27,737 bases of DNA, taken from positions 1 through 27,737 of the IMG/VR virus record IMGVR_UViG_3300025128_000248, one strand, 5' to 3'. A model generated the notes under the pieces. The model was not told where the DNA came from and did no database searches. It saw nothing but the letters and a program-made list of their open reading frames with translations. Every line of letters starts with the position of its first letter. Positions within the stretch are counted from its first letter, which is position 1. A program made the position numbers and the translations under genes. This document shows positions 6,014 to 13,752 of the stretch, one piece after another. Origin of the DNA: a virus.

Positions 6014-7263
6014 AGTCAGTATCAATACAAAGCCTAGACCAGCACTTAAGACCTTTACAGGTAGACGGTGTATCTACAGGAATAGAGTTGTCTACAAAAG
6101 GATTGAGAATAACAGCAGGTGATTTAGGGCTTAAAAGTTTGACAGCCGAATCTGCTAGAATTAACGGAGATGTAAATGTTGACGGAAACCTGACTGTAAC
6201 CGACACAGATACTGGCAAAGGCAATATTGATTTTCCAAACACTCAATCAATAAAGGGTAATGAAAATGCTGGACAGCTTACTGTTGAGTCTGAAGGATTT
6301 GTTGTCGACTCTCTGACTTATGGGTCTAATGTTGGGGCTGATAAAGATTCTGGAATAGCCTTGATAGCAACTAGCGGCAAAGATTCTTTTTTATCTTTTT
6401 TTGAAGGATCGACTAATAGATGGAGAATAGGTCATGATGCTACTGACAATTCTTTAAAAATTGATTCTGGAGCAGCAGTAGGTGGAAATACTTTTTTTGA
6501 ATTATCAGCTACAGCACTAACTATTCCAAATGGAGATGTAGTTGTAGGCGATGATGTAAAGTTAAGTGCTACTGGAAAAGTTAGGTTTGATTTTGGAGAT
6601 TTACTGTCTCACACTTACATACATGAAGCATCTTCTGATGATTTAGAGATTGTAGTAGGTGGCGATACTATGGCTACTTTTGATGAGGCTAATGATAGAA
6701 TAACTATGGCAGCTACTAAACATACTTCTGCTTTAGCTAATGGTACAGAGTTTAGTGCAACAGATAGTGCTTATGCAGGCATGATATTAGGCTACACTAG
6801 GATTTTTAATCTTTCATCTACGATAGGACATAATGTTATAACTGTCAATAATTCATCAATGACAGTTTTGCAAACTTCTCAAGGCACAGATGTAAAAGTT
6901 CAATTTATTGTACCACCAAGTGGTAATGTCGAAATAGAGTGTACGTTTTGGTCTTCTTTTTCATCTAGAGGTGCTAAATTTAGTTTGTCAGATAATGCAA
7001 GTTATAATGAAATAGCTTTTAATTATACTTACGATGCTGATTGGACTATTTTCAATGATGAAACTGACCACCACATGCACAGGATAGTTTTTGGGGTTTC
7101 AGGCTTGACAGCAGGTACGGACACAACATATTTTTTAGCTGGACTGGCTAGCAGTACGTTTGCTTCGATATTACATGGAAAAAACAGGTCTCAAGATGCA
7201 TATTACCCACCAATAATAATGAAGGCGACAGCTTTGCCTGCAACAATTACAACAGGAGAATAA
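6010..7263 (+). CDS. Beta-rich virion appendage / tail-fibre-like protein
   Basis: This 417-residue protein has low-complexity, Gly/Ser/Thr/Asp-rich strands typical of trimeric fibre shafts. Residues about 40-70 include NGDVNVDGNLTVT, a beta-helix or collar motif common in fibres. The segment RWRIGHDATDNSLKID near 140-155 is also common in phage appendages. The C-terminal third (about 255-417) looks like a globular jelly-roll-type domain ending in PPIIMKATALPATI. It is probably on the virion surface, either a receptor-binding fibre or a head fibre. It begins by ATGA overlap with the preceding coiled-coil gene and runs directly into the 7264 gene with no gap. The exact role is inferred from composition and context. 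Confidence 0.65.
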   Translation: MKSVSIQSLDQHLRPLQVDGVSTGIELSTKGLRITAGDLGLKSLTAESARINGDVNVDGNLTVTDTDTGKGNIDFPNTQSIKGNENAGQLTVESEGFVVDSLTYGSNVGADKDSGIALIATSGKDSFLSFFEGSTNRWRIGHDATDNSLKIDSGAAVGGNTFFELSATALTIPNGDVVVGDDVKLSATGKVRFDFGDLLSHTYIHEASSDDLEIVVGGDTMATFDEANDRITMAATKHTSALANGTEFSATDSAYAGMILGYTRIFNLSSTIGHNVITVNNSSMTVLQTSQGTDVKVQFIVPPSGNVEIECTFWSSFSSRGAKFSLSDNASYNEIAFNYTYDADWTIFNDETDHHMHRIVFGVSGLTAGTDTTYFLAGLASSTFASILHGKNRSQDAYYPPIIMKATALPATITTGE

Positions 7264-8040
7264 ATGGCATTAACCAATAAAACAATAGCAAGTACGTATG
7301 GAGATATGCTTCAAATAGACAATAGTGGATCAGGTAGAACTGCAAGCGGAACAGTTGTAAAAGATGGTTTAGGGCAATCTACAGCTTTAACACTAGGGCA
7401 AAACAAACTTCATGTTAAGCCTGCTTCTGACCAAACAGATGCTATGGTAGTTGAAACAGCAGGTGGTACAGATTTATTGACAGTAGACACAACCAATAGT
7501 GCAGTAAAAGTAGGGACTACTCAAAACTATGCTAATACTCAAATACAAAGATTCATGGTCACAGATATAGGCACTACAGATGGCAAACATCATTCTATGT
7601 TTGTTGATAGTGGTTGGGCAGGGCTAACATCACTTGACTTTGGAACAGGTACAGATCCTGCAACTACATTTACACTATCATCTTCAGAAGCTAATGCAAA
7701 TGCTTTAGTTGGTTCTATTTGGTACATTCAATCTGCAATAACCATAGATGAGGTAAGGGTTATAGGTGGTGGAGAAGCAGCAGATACGGTTAATTTCCAT
7801 TTGTTTTCATATACAATAGCTACAGGAACAGGAAGTGGTGCAGGAGATTTGTCTAGTGGCGCATTATTAGCACACAATGGCTCTACGCTAACAACAGGAA
7901 ATGACAGAGTAACAAGCACAACATTAACAGTAGATTCTGCAAATGTAGCGGCAGATAAAGTAGTGTTGGCTTTTATAGAAAATGTAGGTGCAACAACAGA
8001 TTTAACAGCTCAATTAATAGTAAAATATCATTATCAGTAA
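7264..8040 (+). CDS. Virion appendage protein
   Basis: This 258-residue protein is low in charge and rich in Thr, Ala, Gly and Ser. Its N-terminal half contains repeating short strands (TALTLGQNKLHVKP, LLTVDTTNSAVKVG) like the attachment region of fibres. Its C-terminal half (from about 115) has regular beta-strand patterns ending in a compact VKYHYQ terminus. The ATG follows the 6010 stop immediately, with AGGAG just inside the upstream gene. It probably forms part of the same surface appendage as its neighbours. No catalytic motif was seen. Confidence 0.6.
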   Translation: MALTNKTIASTYGDMLQIDNSGSGRTASGTVVKDGLGQSTALTLGQNKLHVKPASDQTDAMVVETAGGTDLLTVDTTNSAVKVGTTQNYANTQIQRFMVTDIGTTDGKHHSMFVDSGWAGLTSLDFGTGTDPATTFTLSSSEANANALVGSIWYIQSAITIDEVRVIGGGEAADTVNFHLFSYTIATGTGSGAGDLSSGALLAHNGSTLTTGNDRVTSTTLTVDSANVAADKVVLAFIENVGATTDLTAQLIVKYHYQ

Positions 8041-8049
8041 GGAGATAAA

Positions 8050-9612
8050 ATGGCTCAATATACAAAAGAGATAAAATTAAGTACAGCTAAAGGGGATTAT
8101 TTAAAAAAATTGTCAGGTGGTTACAATGTAATTTTTGACAAAATAATTAAAGTAGATAATTCTAATGCAGGAATAGATTTAGTTAATTACGGCACAAGCG
8201 TAGCAGACGACACAATGACTGCCCCTAAAGCAATTTTAGTAGAAAATACTGGAAATGTTGGATGCGAGCTATTGATGTCAACAGCAGAATGGACAACAGA
8301 TGATGCTACTGATTCAGCAGACACATTAAGCGATTCTACTCACTATCTTTCAATGCTATTACCTGCTGGCGAGTGTGTTTATCTTCCTAGCAATAGATTG
8401 ATTGGCACCTCTACTGCTTTTGGTGGTGGCATGGGTATTGTTGTTAGCAATGCAGTACCTGACTCTAACGAATATACTGATAGTGGTGCAGATTTAGACC
8501 ATGCAACATCTGCTACAATGGGTTCTGACGCTACACACACTACTCTTAATTTAGAAAATGGGCATAGCAAATACTTTAAAGTAGGCGACTTAATAAGATT
8601 AGAAAATGAAATCTGTGAAGTAACTGCTGTAGGCACAGGTGCAGATTTAGCAAATAGCACTTGCACAATTAAAAGAGGATTGTACGGATCAACTGCGGCA
8701 ACTCACGCAGATGATGTAGCAGTTAGGTTTCCTTTCTTTAATATGCACCACGATTTTGATGATACGTCTTACAATGGTGGTGGTAATGGTAGTGCCACAG
8801 TATCTAAAACAAATGCCTCTGGCTTGTTTCGTGCAATGAATTTTTTCGGTTACGCTAGAACTGCCGATACTGTATGTGATGGGCTAGTTCCAGGAAGTGT
8901 TGCTTTAAAGTTTTATAATCACGGTTATCAAGAATTTGGTTTGTCAGGAATAACATCTGGAACAAAAAGTGGTCTTGCTACATCAACTACATATACTTTT
9001 GCTCTTACAATATCAGGAGGCTCATCAGATGATGTTGCATTTACGACTGATTCAAGTGATGTTACTTTTGGCAATATAGTTGGTAAAATCCAAAGCAGTA
9101 TAAATGATAAATTTACGACTGGTACTAACTTAAAGAATAAAAAAGCAACAATATCTATAGTTAATGGTGATATTAGAATTACTGACAGCTCTAGGCTTTC
9201 TACGGGGGCGGTATTGATGGCTGCTCCAAGTGGTGGAACCACTCCATTTGGGGTAGGAATTGTGCCTGCTGTAGGTGTTTTAGAGGCTCCTGTTGCCGCA
9301 AAGCTTCCTGATGATACTGTAAGAGACTCATTGACTTACGCAGAAAGAAAAAATGCTTCTGCTTTTTTACTTGATGATGGAAAAGGAAATTTAAGAGGTG
9401 CAGGTGGTAGTGGAAATATTAACTATGAAACAGGTGAAATTAATATAAATGCCTATCCAAATGCAGAGTTTGTTGTTAGTGCTAACACTAAAGCAGCGCA
9501 TTGTGGAGGGATGGAAGATAGCGGGACAACAATAAACGGTATAAGTATTTTAGAAGCAAGAAGTTGCAATTCTAAAGCAGACACAGAAATAAGAATAATC
9601 AGTTTAGGCTAA
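8050..9612 (+). CDS. Large virion structural protein
   Basis: This 520-residue protein starts after a clean AAGGAG site. The N-terminal 120 residues (KEIKLSTAKGDYLKKLSGG onward) look like a beta-rich domain. A segment around 165-220 (KYFKVGDLIRLENEICEVTAVG) resembles a small beta-barrel found in phage structural proteins, where a surface is described as 'defined by level and type'. A Gly/Ser/Thr-rich region with Ig- or fibre-like strands follows (about 300-390). Near 430-470 it has short motifs GKGNLRGAGGSGNINYETGEINI that resemble a repeated structural turn. It is most likely a capsid-decorating or appendage protein because it lies between the fibres and the connector genes. Confidence 0.55.
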   Translation: MAQYTKEIKLSTAKGDYLKKLSGGYNVIFDKIIKVDNSNAGIDLVNYGTSVADDTMTAPKAILVENTGNVGCELLMSTAEWTTDDATDSADTLSDSTHYLSMLLPAGECVYLPSNRLIGTSTAFGGGMGIVVSNAVPDSNEYTDSGADLDHATSATMGSDATHTTLNLENGHSKYFKVGDLIRLENEICEVTAVGTGADLANSTCTIKRGLYGSTAATHADDVAVRFPFFNMHHDFDDTSYNGGGNGSATVSKTNASGLFRAMNFFGYARTADTVCDGLVPGSVALKFYNHGYQEFGLSGITSGTKSGLATSTTYTFALTISGGSSDDVAFTTDSSDVTFGNIVGKIQSSINDKFTTGTNLKNKKATISIVNGDIRITDSSRLSTGAVLMAAPSGGTTPFGVGIVPAVGVLEAPVAAKLPDDTVRDSLTYAERKNASAFLLDDGKGNLRGAGGSGNINYETGEININAYPNAEFVVSANTKAAHCGGMEDSGTTINGISILEARSCNSKADTEIRIISLG

Positions 9613-9622
9613 AGGAGAAAAT

Positions 9623-9703
9623 ATGCCATACGGTAAAGGAACATACGGCAAAAAAAGAAAAATGAAAAGAAAAGTTAAAAGAAGAATTAAAAGGAAGAAG
9701 TGA
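9623..9703 (+). CDS. Ultra-basic 26-residue peptide
   Basis: This very short ORF has an AAGGAG site 6 bases before its ATG. After a MPYGKGTYG start, the rest is almost only Lys and Arg: 15 of 26 residues are basic and none is acidic. Such peptides resemble protamine-like or viral core peptides that neutralise DNA. It is the first of four consecutive basic genes (9623-10396), and its stop is one base from the TTG start of the next. The Shine-Dalgarno site, the conserved-looking YGKGTYG start and the context make it likely to be translated. Confidence 0.7.
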   Translation: MPYGKGTYGKKRKMKRKVKRRIKRKK

Positions 9704-9704
9704 G

Positions 9705-9962
9705 TTGGCAAAGTTTAAAGGAAAATCAGTTAGATTAAACAAACCAAGTCGAATAAGAAAAGGGCAAGCAGGCTATGGAAGAAAGAAGTTTCAAGTCTAC
9801 GTTAAGGCTGGAAGCAAAACTAAAAGAGTAGCTTTTGGAGACCCTAATATGAGAATTAAAAAATCAAGTCCTGCAAGACGAAAGTCTTTTAGAGCAAGGC
9901 ATAAGTGCGCTACTCCAGGACCTAAAACTAAAGCAAGATATTGGTCTTGCAAAATGTGGTAA
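9705..9962 (+). CDS. Basic protein with conserved FGDPNM...YWSCKMW motif
   Basis: This 85-residue protein starts at a TTG preceded by AAGGAAG; the only downstream in-frame ATG would remove more than half of it. About a third of its residues are Lys or Arg and there is one acidic residue. The C-terminal half holds FGDPNMRIKK, RRKSFRARHKC and KTKARYWSCKMW, a motif set that recurs in phage proteins, often near head genes or as a domain of prohead proteins. C69 and C82 or the adjacent His may bind metal. It could be a DNA-binding virion component. Its function is not established; only the motif similarity is recognised. Confidence 0.78.
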   Translation: MAKFKGKSVRLNKPSRIRKGQAGYGRKKFQVYVKAGSKTKRVAFGDPNMRIKKSSPARRKSFRARHKCATPGPKTKARYWSCKMW

Positions 9963-9965
9963 ATT

Positions 9966-10151
9966 ATGGCTAGGAAAAAAAGAAAATCATCAGTAAATAA
10001 AGCAGGAAACTATACCAAGCCTACTATGAGAAAAAGATTGTTTTATAAAATAAAAGCAAGCTCAAAAGGCGGCAGGGCTGGTCAATGGTCGGCCCGTAAA
10101 GCGCAGATGCTAGCCAGGCAATATAAAGCAAAGGGTGGCGGATACAGATAA
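9966..10151 (+). CDS. Highly basic small protein
   Basis: This 61-residue protein has 20 Lys/Arg and no Asp or Glu. It opens with ARKKRKSS and includes aromatic/basic stretches (RKRLFYKIK) and a C-terminal GGGYR. It starts 3 bases after the previous stop, and its TAA overlaps the next ATG by one base. The composition suggests binding to DNA or RNA, for example packaged with the genome. No family was recognised. Confidence 0.7.
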   Translation: MARKKRKSSVNKAGNYTKPTMRKRLFYKIKASSKGGRAGQWSARKAQMLARQYKAKGGGYR

Positions 10152-10396
10152 TGGCACTTAAGAAATCACAGCGTTCTTTAAAAAAATGGACTGCTCAAAA
10201 ATGGGATTATGTAAGCTCTAGGGACAAGAAAAAGCCAAAGAGTAAGAGAGGTCGTTATCTTCCTAAATCTGTGCGAGAAAGCCTAACAAAGTCCCAAAAA
10301 GCCTATGAGAATAGGAAAAAAAGAGCAGCAACAAAAAAAGGTAAACAAAGAGCTAGTTATTCTAGGTCTGTAAGAAAAAAAATGAGAGGCAAATAA
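10151..10396 (+). CDS. Highly basic small protein
   Basis: This 81-residue protein is rich in Lys, Arg and Ser with only four acidic residues. It has predicted helices (SLKKWTAQKWDYV; VRESLTKSQKAYENRKKR) and a basic C-terminus (SVRKKMRGK). It overlaps the previous gene by one base (TAATG) and abuts the ATG of the head-tail connector at 10397, which makes it the last of the four-gene basic cluster. A genome-condensing or head-internal role is an inference from charge and position. Confidence 0.7.
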   Translation: MALKKSQRSLKKWTAQKWDYVSSRDKKKPKSKRGRYLPKSVRESLTKSQKAYENRKKRAATKKGKQRASYSRSVRKKMRGK

Positions 10397-11368
10397 ATGG
10401 CAACAGCACCAACATATATTACACACGCAGAATTAAAAAGAATATTTCCACAAATGGATGAGTTTGACCAAAAGACTCCTATTTATGGGTGGACAGAAGT
10501 AACAAGTAATAAGTATGCTGCTCACGATAGTGGACAGGTAACTCAATTATTTGCAGACGGTGAGGATTTGGGACCAGCTCAATCAGCTCATACTGATTTA
10601 AATGTTGAGGGAGAGTGGTTTTATAATTCGGCTGAAGATGTATGCTATTATTATTCAGCCAGCACTCCATCAGACAAATTGATGGAAGGTGGAGAAGAGT
10701 TTGTAGGCATGATAACTCAATACAGAGCAGATGCAAGCCGATACTTTGACTCAAGAGTTGACCCTTCTTTGCCTAGAGAGCAATTAAAAGATAAGTCAGG
10801 CAACTATGATTATATGGTAATTAGAACAGTTGGATTGATTGCTTCTTGTTTTATGATAAGAACTAAAGATCATAATTCTGAATTAGCTACATCTTTTATG
10901 GAAGAAGCCGAAAATAATATAGGACTGTTAAATGAAGGGAAGGCAGCTTTATCTTGGCAGAATACAGCAGATGCGTCACAAGGAATAATACGAGAAGCCA
11001 CAACAATACAAGGAGCTTTGCATCCTGTAGATACTAGGGGAGAATATAGTGGTAGTTGGGATTTAGTTAAATTAGGCATAGATACGGCTGGCGCAATAGG
11101 AACAGCTACTTATAGCGTATATGTTAAAGATTCAAATGGATTAAAAAACAATCGAGTAGTGACTAGCGAAAAAATCACAGGAGACTTTCAAGCTTTGGCT
11201 GGAGGCTTGCAGATTAGGTTTTCAGGCGCAGCCGATGATTCAGAAGCTCACGCAGATGATGAATGGGAAATTGAAGTAACTGGAAGACAGGAGTATGTTG
11301 ATAGTTCTGATATGAAATCTATTAAAGTTACAAGAACAGCAACGCCAAATAGAAGGTTTTACAAATAA
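10397..11368 (+). CDS. Head-tail connector (adaptor) protein with extra beta domain
   Basis: This 323-residue protein starts with a helix, ITHAELKRIFPQM, as in gp6/gp15-like adaptors that dock on the portal. A second helical part around 108-180 (ASRYFDSRVDPSLPRE; then VIRTVGLIASCFMIR and FMEEAENNIGLL) completes the adaptor pattern. The protein is longer than usual because of a beta-rich insertion at about 30-97 and a C-terminal beta domain at about 205-315 (GSWDLVKLGIDTAG, EWEIEVTG), possibly an exposed Ig-like or decoration domain. It is the first gene of the neck module and overlaps the next gene by one base. Confidence 0.68.
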   Translation: MATAPTYITHAELKRIFPQMDEFDQKTPIYGWTEVTSNKYAAHDSGQVTQLFADGEDLGPAQSAHTDLNVEGEWFYNSAEDVCYYYSASTPSDKLMEGGEEFVGMITQYRADASRYFDSRVDPSLPREQLKDKSGNYDYMVIRTVGLIASCFMIRTKDHNSELATSFMEEAENNIGLLNEGKAALSWQNTADASQGIIREATTIQGALHPVDTRGEYSGSWDLVKLGIDTAGAIGTATYSVYVKDSNGLKNNRVVTSEKITGDFQALAGGLQIRFSGAADDSEAHADDEWEIEVTGRQEYVDSSDMKSIKVTRTATPNRRFYK

Positions 11369-11802
11369 TGCCAGTAACATTTACAAACAACTGGAAGAAC
11401 ATTCTTGAAAAATTAAGAAGTATTCTTCGCACAGAATTTAAAGGAGCATTGCCTGTATATATAGGAGAAGAAGGTAGTGAGGGAACTCAATTTGTTCGGC
11501 TCGATCCTATTGGAAGCGAGTTTATAGAATATATGCACAGCTCTGAATCAAGAGAATTTACAATTAATGTGTTCTATTATTTTGCCGAACATAATGTTAA
11601 GAAAACGGCATTAGACCATGTTTTAAGATATACATCAAGAATTGAAGCACTAATACACGATAATGTAACAATGACGCTAGCAGATAGCACTCAAGCCTAT
11701 AATTGTAGATTTGAGACAACGGAATTGAATCCTGATGAAGAGTCAGGAGCCTATGTGGTTCAATGGGAATATAAATGTCAACACACAGGTAACATCTCTT
11801 AA
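11368..11802 (+). CDS. Tail completion / tail terminator-like protein
   Basis: This 144-residue protein has the length and layout of neck or tail-terminator proteins that cap the tail tube and join it to the head. An N-terminal helix (NNWKNILEKLRSILRTEF) is followed by beta strands (LPVYIGEE, QFVRLDPIGSE), a helix-rich middle with HVLRYTSRIEALIHD, and a final strand pair ending VVQWEYKCQHTG. It begins on the last base of the connector stop (TAATG) and is followed by a small gene and the tail tube gene. The specific neck role is inferred from gene order. Confidence 0.6.
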   Translation: MPVTFTNNWKNILEKLRSILRTEFKGALPVYIGEEGSEGTQFVRLDPIGSEFIEYMHSSESREFTINVFYYFAEHNVKKTALDHVLRYTSRIEALIHDNVTMTLADSTQAYNCRFETTELNPDEESGAYVVQWEYKCQHTGNIS

Positions 11803-11811
11803 GGAGGGATT

Positions 11812-12003
11812 ATGAAAGTAAAACTAAAAGAAGGAGTACGCCTTTCGTCTATGGATAATTATTGTGGATTATTGTATAAAGATTGGCTTGCTCTTGAGCA
11901 AGGTAAGACAGTAGAACTTGAAGGTTTAAACAAGTTTATTAAAGATAAAGTAGAAACAGTAGGTGCTGACAAAAAGCAACCTAAACCAAAGGAGGTTAAA
12001 TAA
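11812..12003 (+). CDS. Small protein before the tail tube gene
   Basis: This 63-residue protein starts after a strong AAGGAGGG site. It has a small beta/alpha-looking body with LKEGVRLSSMDNYCGLLYKDWLAL and GKTVELEG, and a Lys/Pro tail. Its stop overlaps the tail tube ATG (TAATG), and GGAGG near its end is the ribosome site of that gene. A tail assembly or chaperone role is possible from position alone. Confidence 0.65.
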   Translation: MKVKLKEGVRLSSMDNYCGLLYKDWLALEQGKTVELEGLNKFIKDKVETVGADKKQPKPKEVK

Positions 12004-13013
12004 TGGCAGATGCGGTATTTTCACCCAAAGACTTTAAGGTTTTCGTTTCTGAAGAAGCACAAACAGGAACAGTAAACGATCTTACATCAACAAGCAATGT
12101 ATACCAGCTTGATGTTGATTCAGTTTCTTTTCCAAGCCTTAATGTAACACAAGTAACAAATGTAAGAAGTCAAAATGGTAGAGTTGCTCATATTGACGAC
12201 TTTTTTCAAGATAACAACATCAGGGCAACAGAAATATCTTTATCAGGAACATTTCATAAAGACGGTGGTCATGTTATGTTAATGCAAAGCGTATGTTCAA
12301 ACGCTTTAACACCTGATTCTGTTGCAGATGTAACGCTAGGGACTAATCCAACTGCAACTGTAGGCAAGTATGGGGAGAATGAAGTTAACAAAACATTTAC
12401 ACTAGCAATAGACTCTCCTGATAATAATGATGCACAAAATATTGTGATGAAAGGTTGTTTATGCACATCTTTTACATTAAATGCAGATATGGGTACTGAT
12501 GGCGGACAATATAAGTTTAGTGCAACAATATCTAGCGGTAGAGTTCCTGACCTTACAGACGGCACAGCAGTTAGTGGAACAGCTTACGATGCAAATCATA
12601 TAGATATGAATGGAGTCGATGTTTCGGCTGTTAAAATTGCAAGCAAAACTGCTCCTGTTCTTTCATCTTTCGGATTAACTATTGAAAGTCCAGCGGTTTA
12701 TACTGGTGTTTCAGAAGGTGCTGGATACCAATGTTTTGGCAGAGGCGAAGAAATATCAGTAACAGCTAGCGCACAAGTTAAATTAGATAGCGTTACAATG
12801 GAGCTTCCTTCTGAATTTGACGCGCAGTCAACACATGTTGCGACAGATTTGCTTACTTTAACACAGACAACTGCAACTAACGCATCAATATCAATTCCAT
12901 GCGGAATATTGACTAATGTTGCTTATAATGAAGGCGATATTATGATGTTAGATGTAGAGATGAAAGCACTCAATAAGGAATCAGGCAATATTCTAGCTAT
13001 TGATTTAGCATAA
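12003..13013 (+). CDS. Major tail tube protein
   Basis: This 336-residue, beta-rich protein lies exactly where the tail tube gene belongs, after the neck genes and before gpG/gpGT and the tape measure. It contains VSFPSLNVTQVTNVRSQNGR near 37-56 and strand-rich segments such as EISLSGTFH and FSATISSGR, as in tail tube proteins that stack as hexamers. The C-terminal part (VEMKALNKESGNILAIDLA) suits the final strands of the fold. AGGAGG precedes the ATG. Gene order makes the call strong, although no single diagnostic motif exists. Confidence 0.8.
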   Translation: MADAVFSPKDFKVFVSEEAQTGTVNDLTSTSNVYQLDVDSVSFPSLNVTQVTNVRSQNGRVAHIDDFFQDNNIRATEISLSGTFHKDGGHVMLMQSVCSNALTPDSVADVTLGTNPTATVGKYGENEVNKTFTLAIDSPDNNDAQNIVMKGCLCTSFTLNADMGTDGGQYKFSATISSGRVPDLTDGTAVSGTAYDANHIDMNGVDVSAVKIASKTAPVLSSFGLTIESPAVYTGVSEGAGYQCFGRGEEISVTASAQVKLDSVTMELPSEFDAQSTHVATDLLTLTQTTATNASISIPCGILTNVAYNEGDIMMLDVEMKALNKESGNILAIDLA

Positions 13014-13036
13014 TAAAATAAAAAAAGGATGTTTAA

Positions 13037-13315
13037 ATGGAGATTAAACTAAAGAATAAAAAAGCGTTTAAGGTTAAAGAGTTTACTATTGCTGATGAAG
13101 CAAAGTTAAAAGACATACTGATGAAGATGGTTAATTCAGTTGAAGGTGGGGTAGAAATTATAGACCCTAACTATAATTGTCTTAAGATTTTGCAAATAGC
13201 ATTAGTAGACTCTTCAGACGACACTATCAGAAAAATAAGCGATGAAGACAGGATCAACATTGCTTTAGAAATTCAGAAAGTGTTGTTTGAGGGAAACGAG
13301 AAGCCCTCCAAGTAG
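13037..13315 (+). CDS. Tail assembly chaperone, short form (gpG-like)
   Basis: This 92-residue protein is the 0-frame product of the classical tail-chaperone locus between tail tube and tape measure. It is helical and charged (IADEAKLKDILMKM; INIALEIQKVLFEG) and probably binds the tape measure during tail assembly. The message carries a GGGAAAC slippery site at 13291-13297, three to nine codons before its stop. The ATG follows AAAAAAGGATG at a good distance. It is not part of the virion in relatives such as lambda gpG. Confidence 0.82.
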   Translation: MEIKLKNKKAFKVKEFTIADEAKLKDILMKMVNSVEGGVEIIDPNYNCLKILQIALVDSSDDTIRKISDEDRINIALEIQKVLFEGNEKPSK

Positions 13316-13752
13316 AACTTAATATACTTTTACCTACTTGCGAGGGTTGTCAGTATCACAACTTTCCTTATTCGGCTGAAATTCCAGTCTTAATTGACGG
13401 AGTTAGGGAAAAACGCAGATTCGACAATATGGATGACGTTTGGGCAGTTGCAAACCTTATTATAGAGGAAACTGCCCAAGTCAATGAACAGCAAAATAGA
13501 TCTTTTGATATTGCTCAATCATTGGTTTCGCAGATACCTTTTTTTGCTTGTGCTAATAAATTTATGGATATTAGCTTGCATAAAGATATAGAAAGGTACA
13601 CATATTGTGAAAAATTTAATATACCTCCTTATGAGGGGTCTTATGACAATCAGCCAGCTAAATGGGTTAGGCGGGCATTTGCAATCAGAACAGCATTTGC
13701 TAAAAAAGAAAAGAAGGAAATAGATGTCAGAAAGAATACTAATAAAGTTTAA
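13037..13752 (+). CDS. Tail assembly chaperone, frameshift fusion (gpGT-like)
   Basis: A -1 slip at GGGAAAC joins the first 87 residues of the short form to a 151-residue extension, giving 238 residues. The -1 frame is open from a TGA at 13288 through the slip site to the TAA at 13750-13752, and has no well-supported start of its own near 13291; the internal ATG at 13429 has no ribosome site. The extension contains C102-x2-C105 and YHNFPYSAEIP and ends in a basic helix. It overlaps the tape measure start by 29 bases. In lambda-like phages the T domain recruits tail tube subunits to the tape measure. Frameshift efficiency is unknown. Confidence 0.8.
13291..13297 (+). promoter_or_regulatory. 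Programmed -1 frameshift slippery heptamer GGGAAAC
   Basis: In the 0 frame the bases are read as xxG GGA AAC, an exact X-XXY-YYZ arrangement. Both tRNAs can re-pair as GGG AAA in the -1 frame, which then runs open for 151 codons. The site lies 15 bases before the 0-frame TAG. A short GAGGG/CCCTC pairing (13289-13293 with 13304-13308) overlaps it; no strong downstream stem or pseudoknot was found by eye. Confidence 0.82.
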
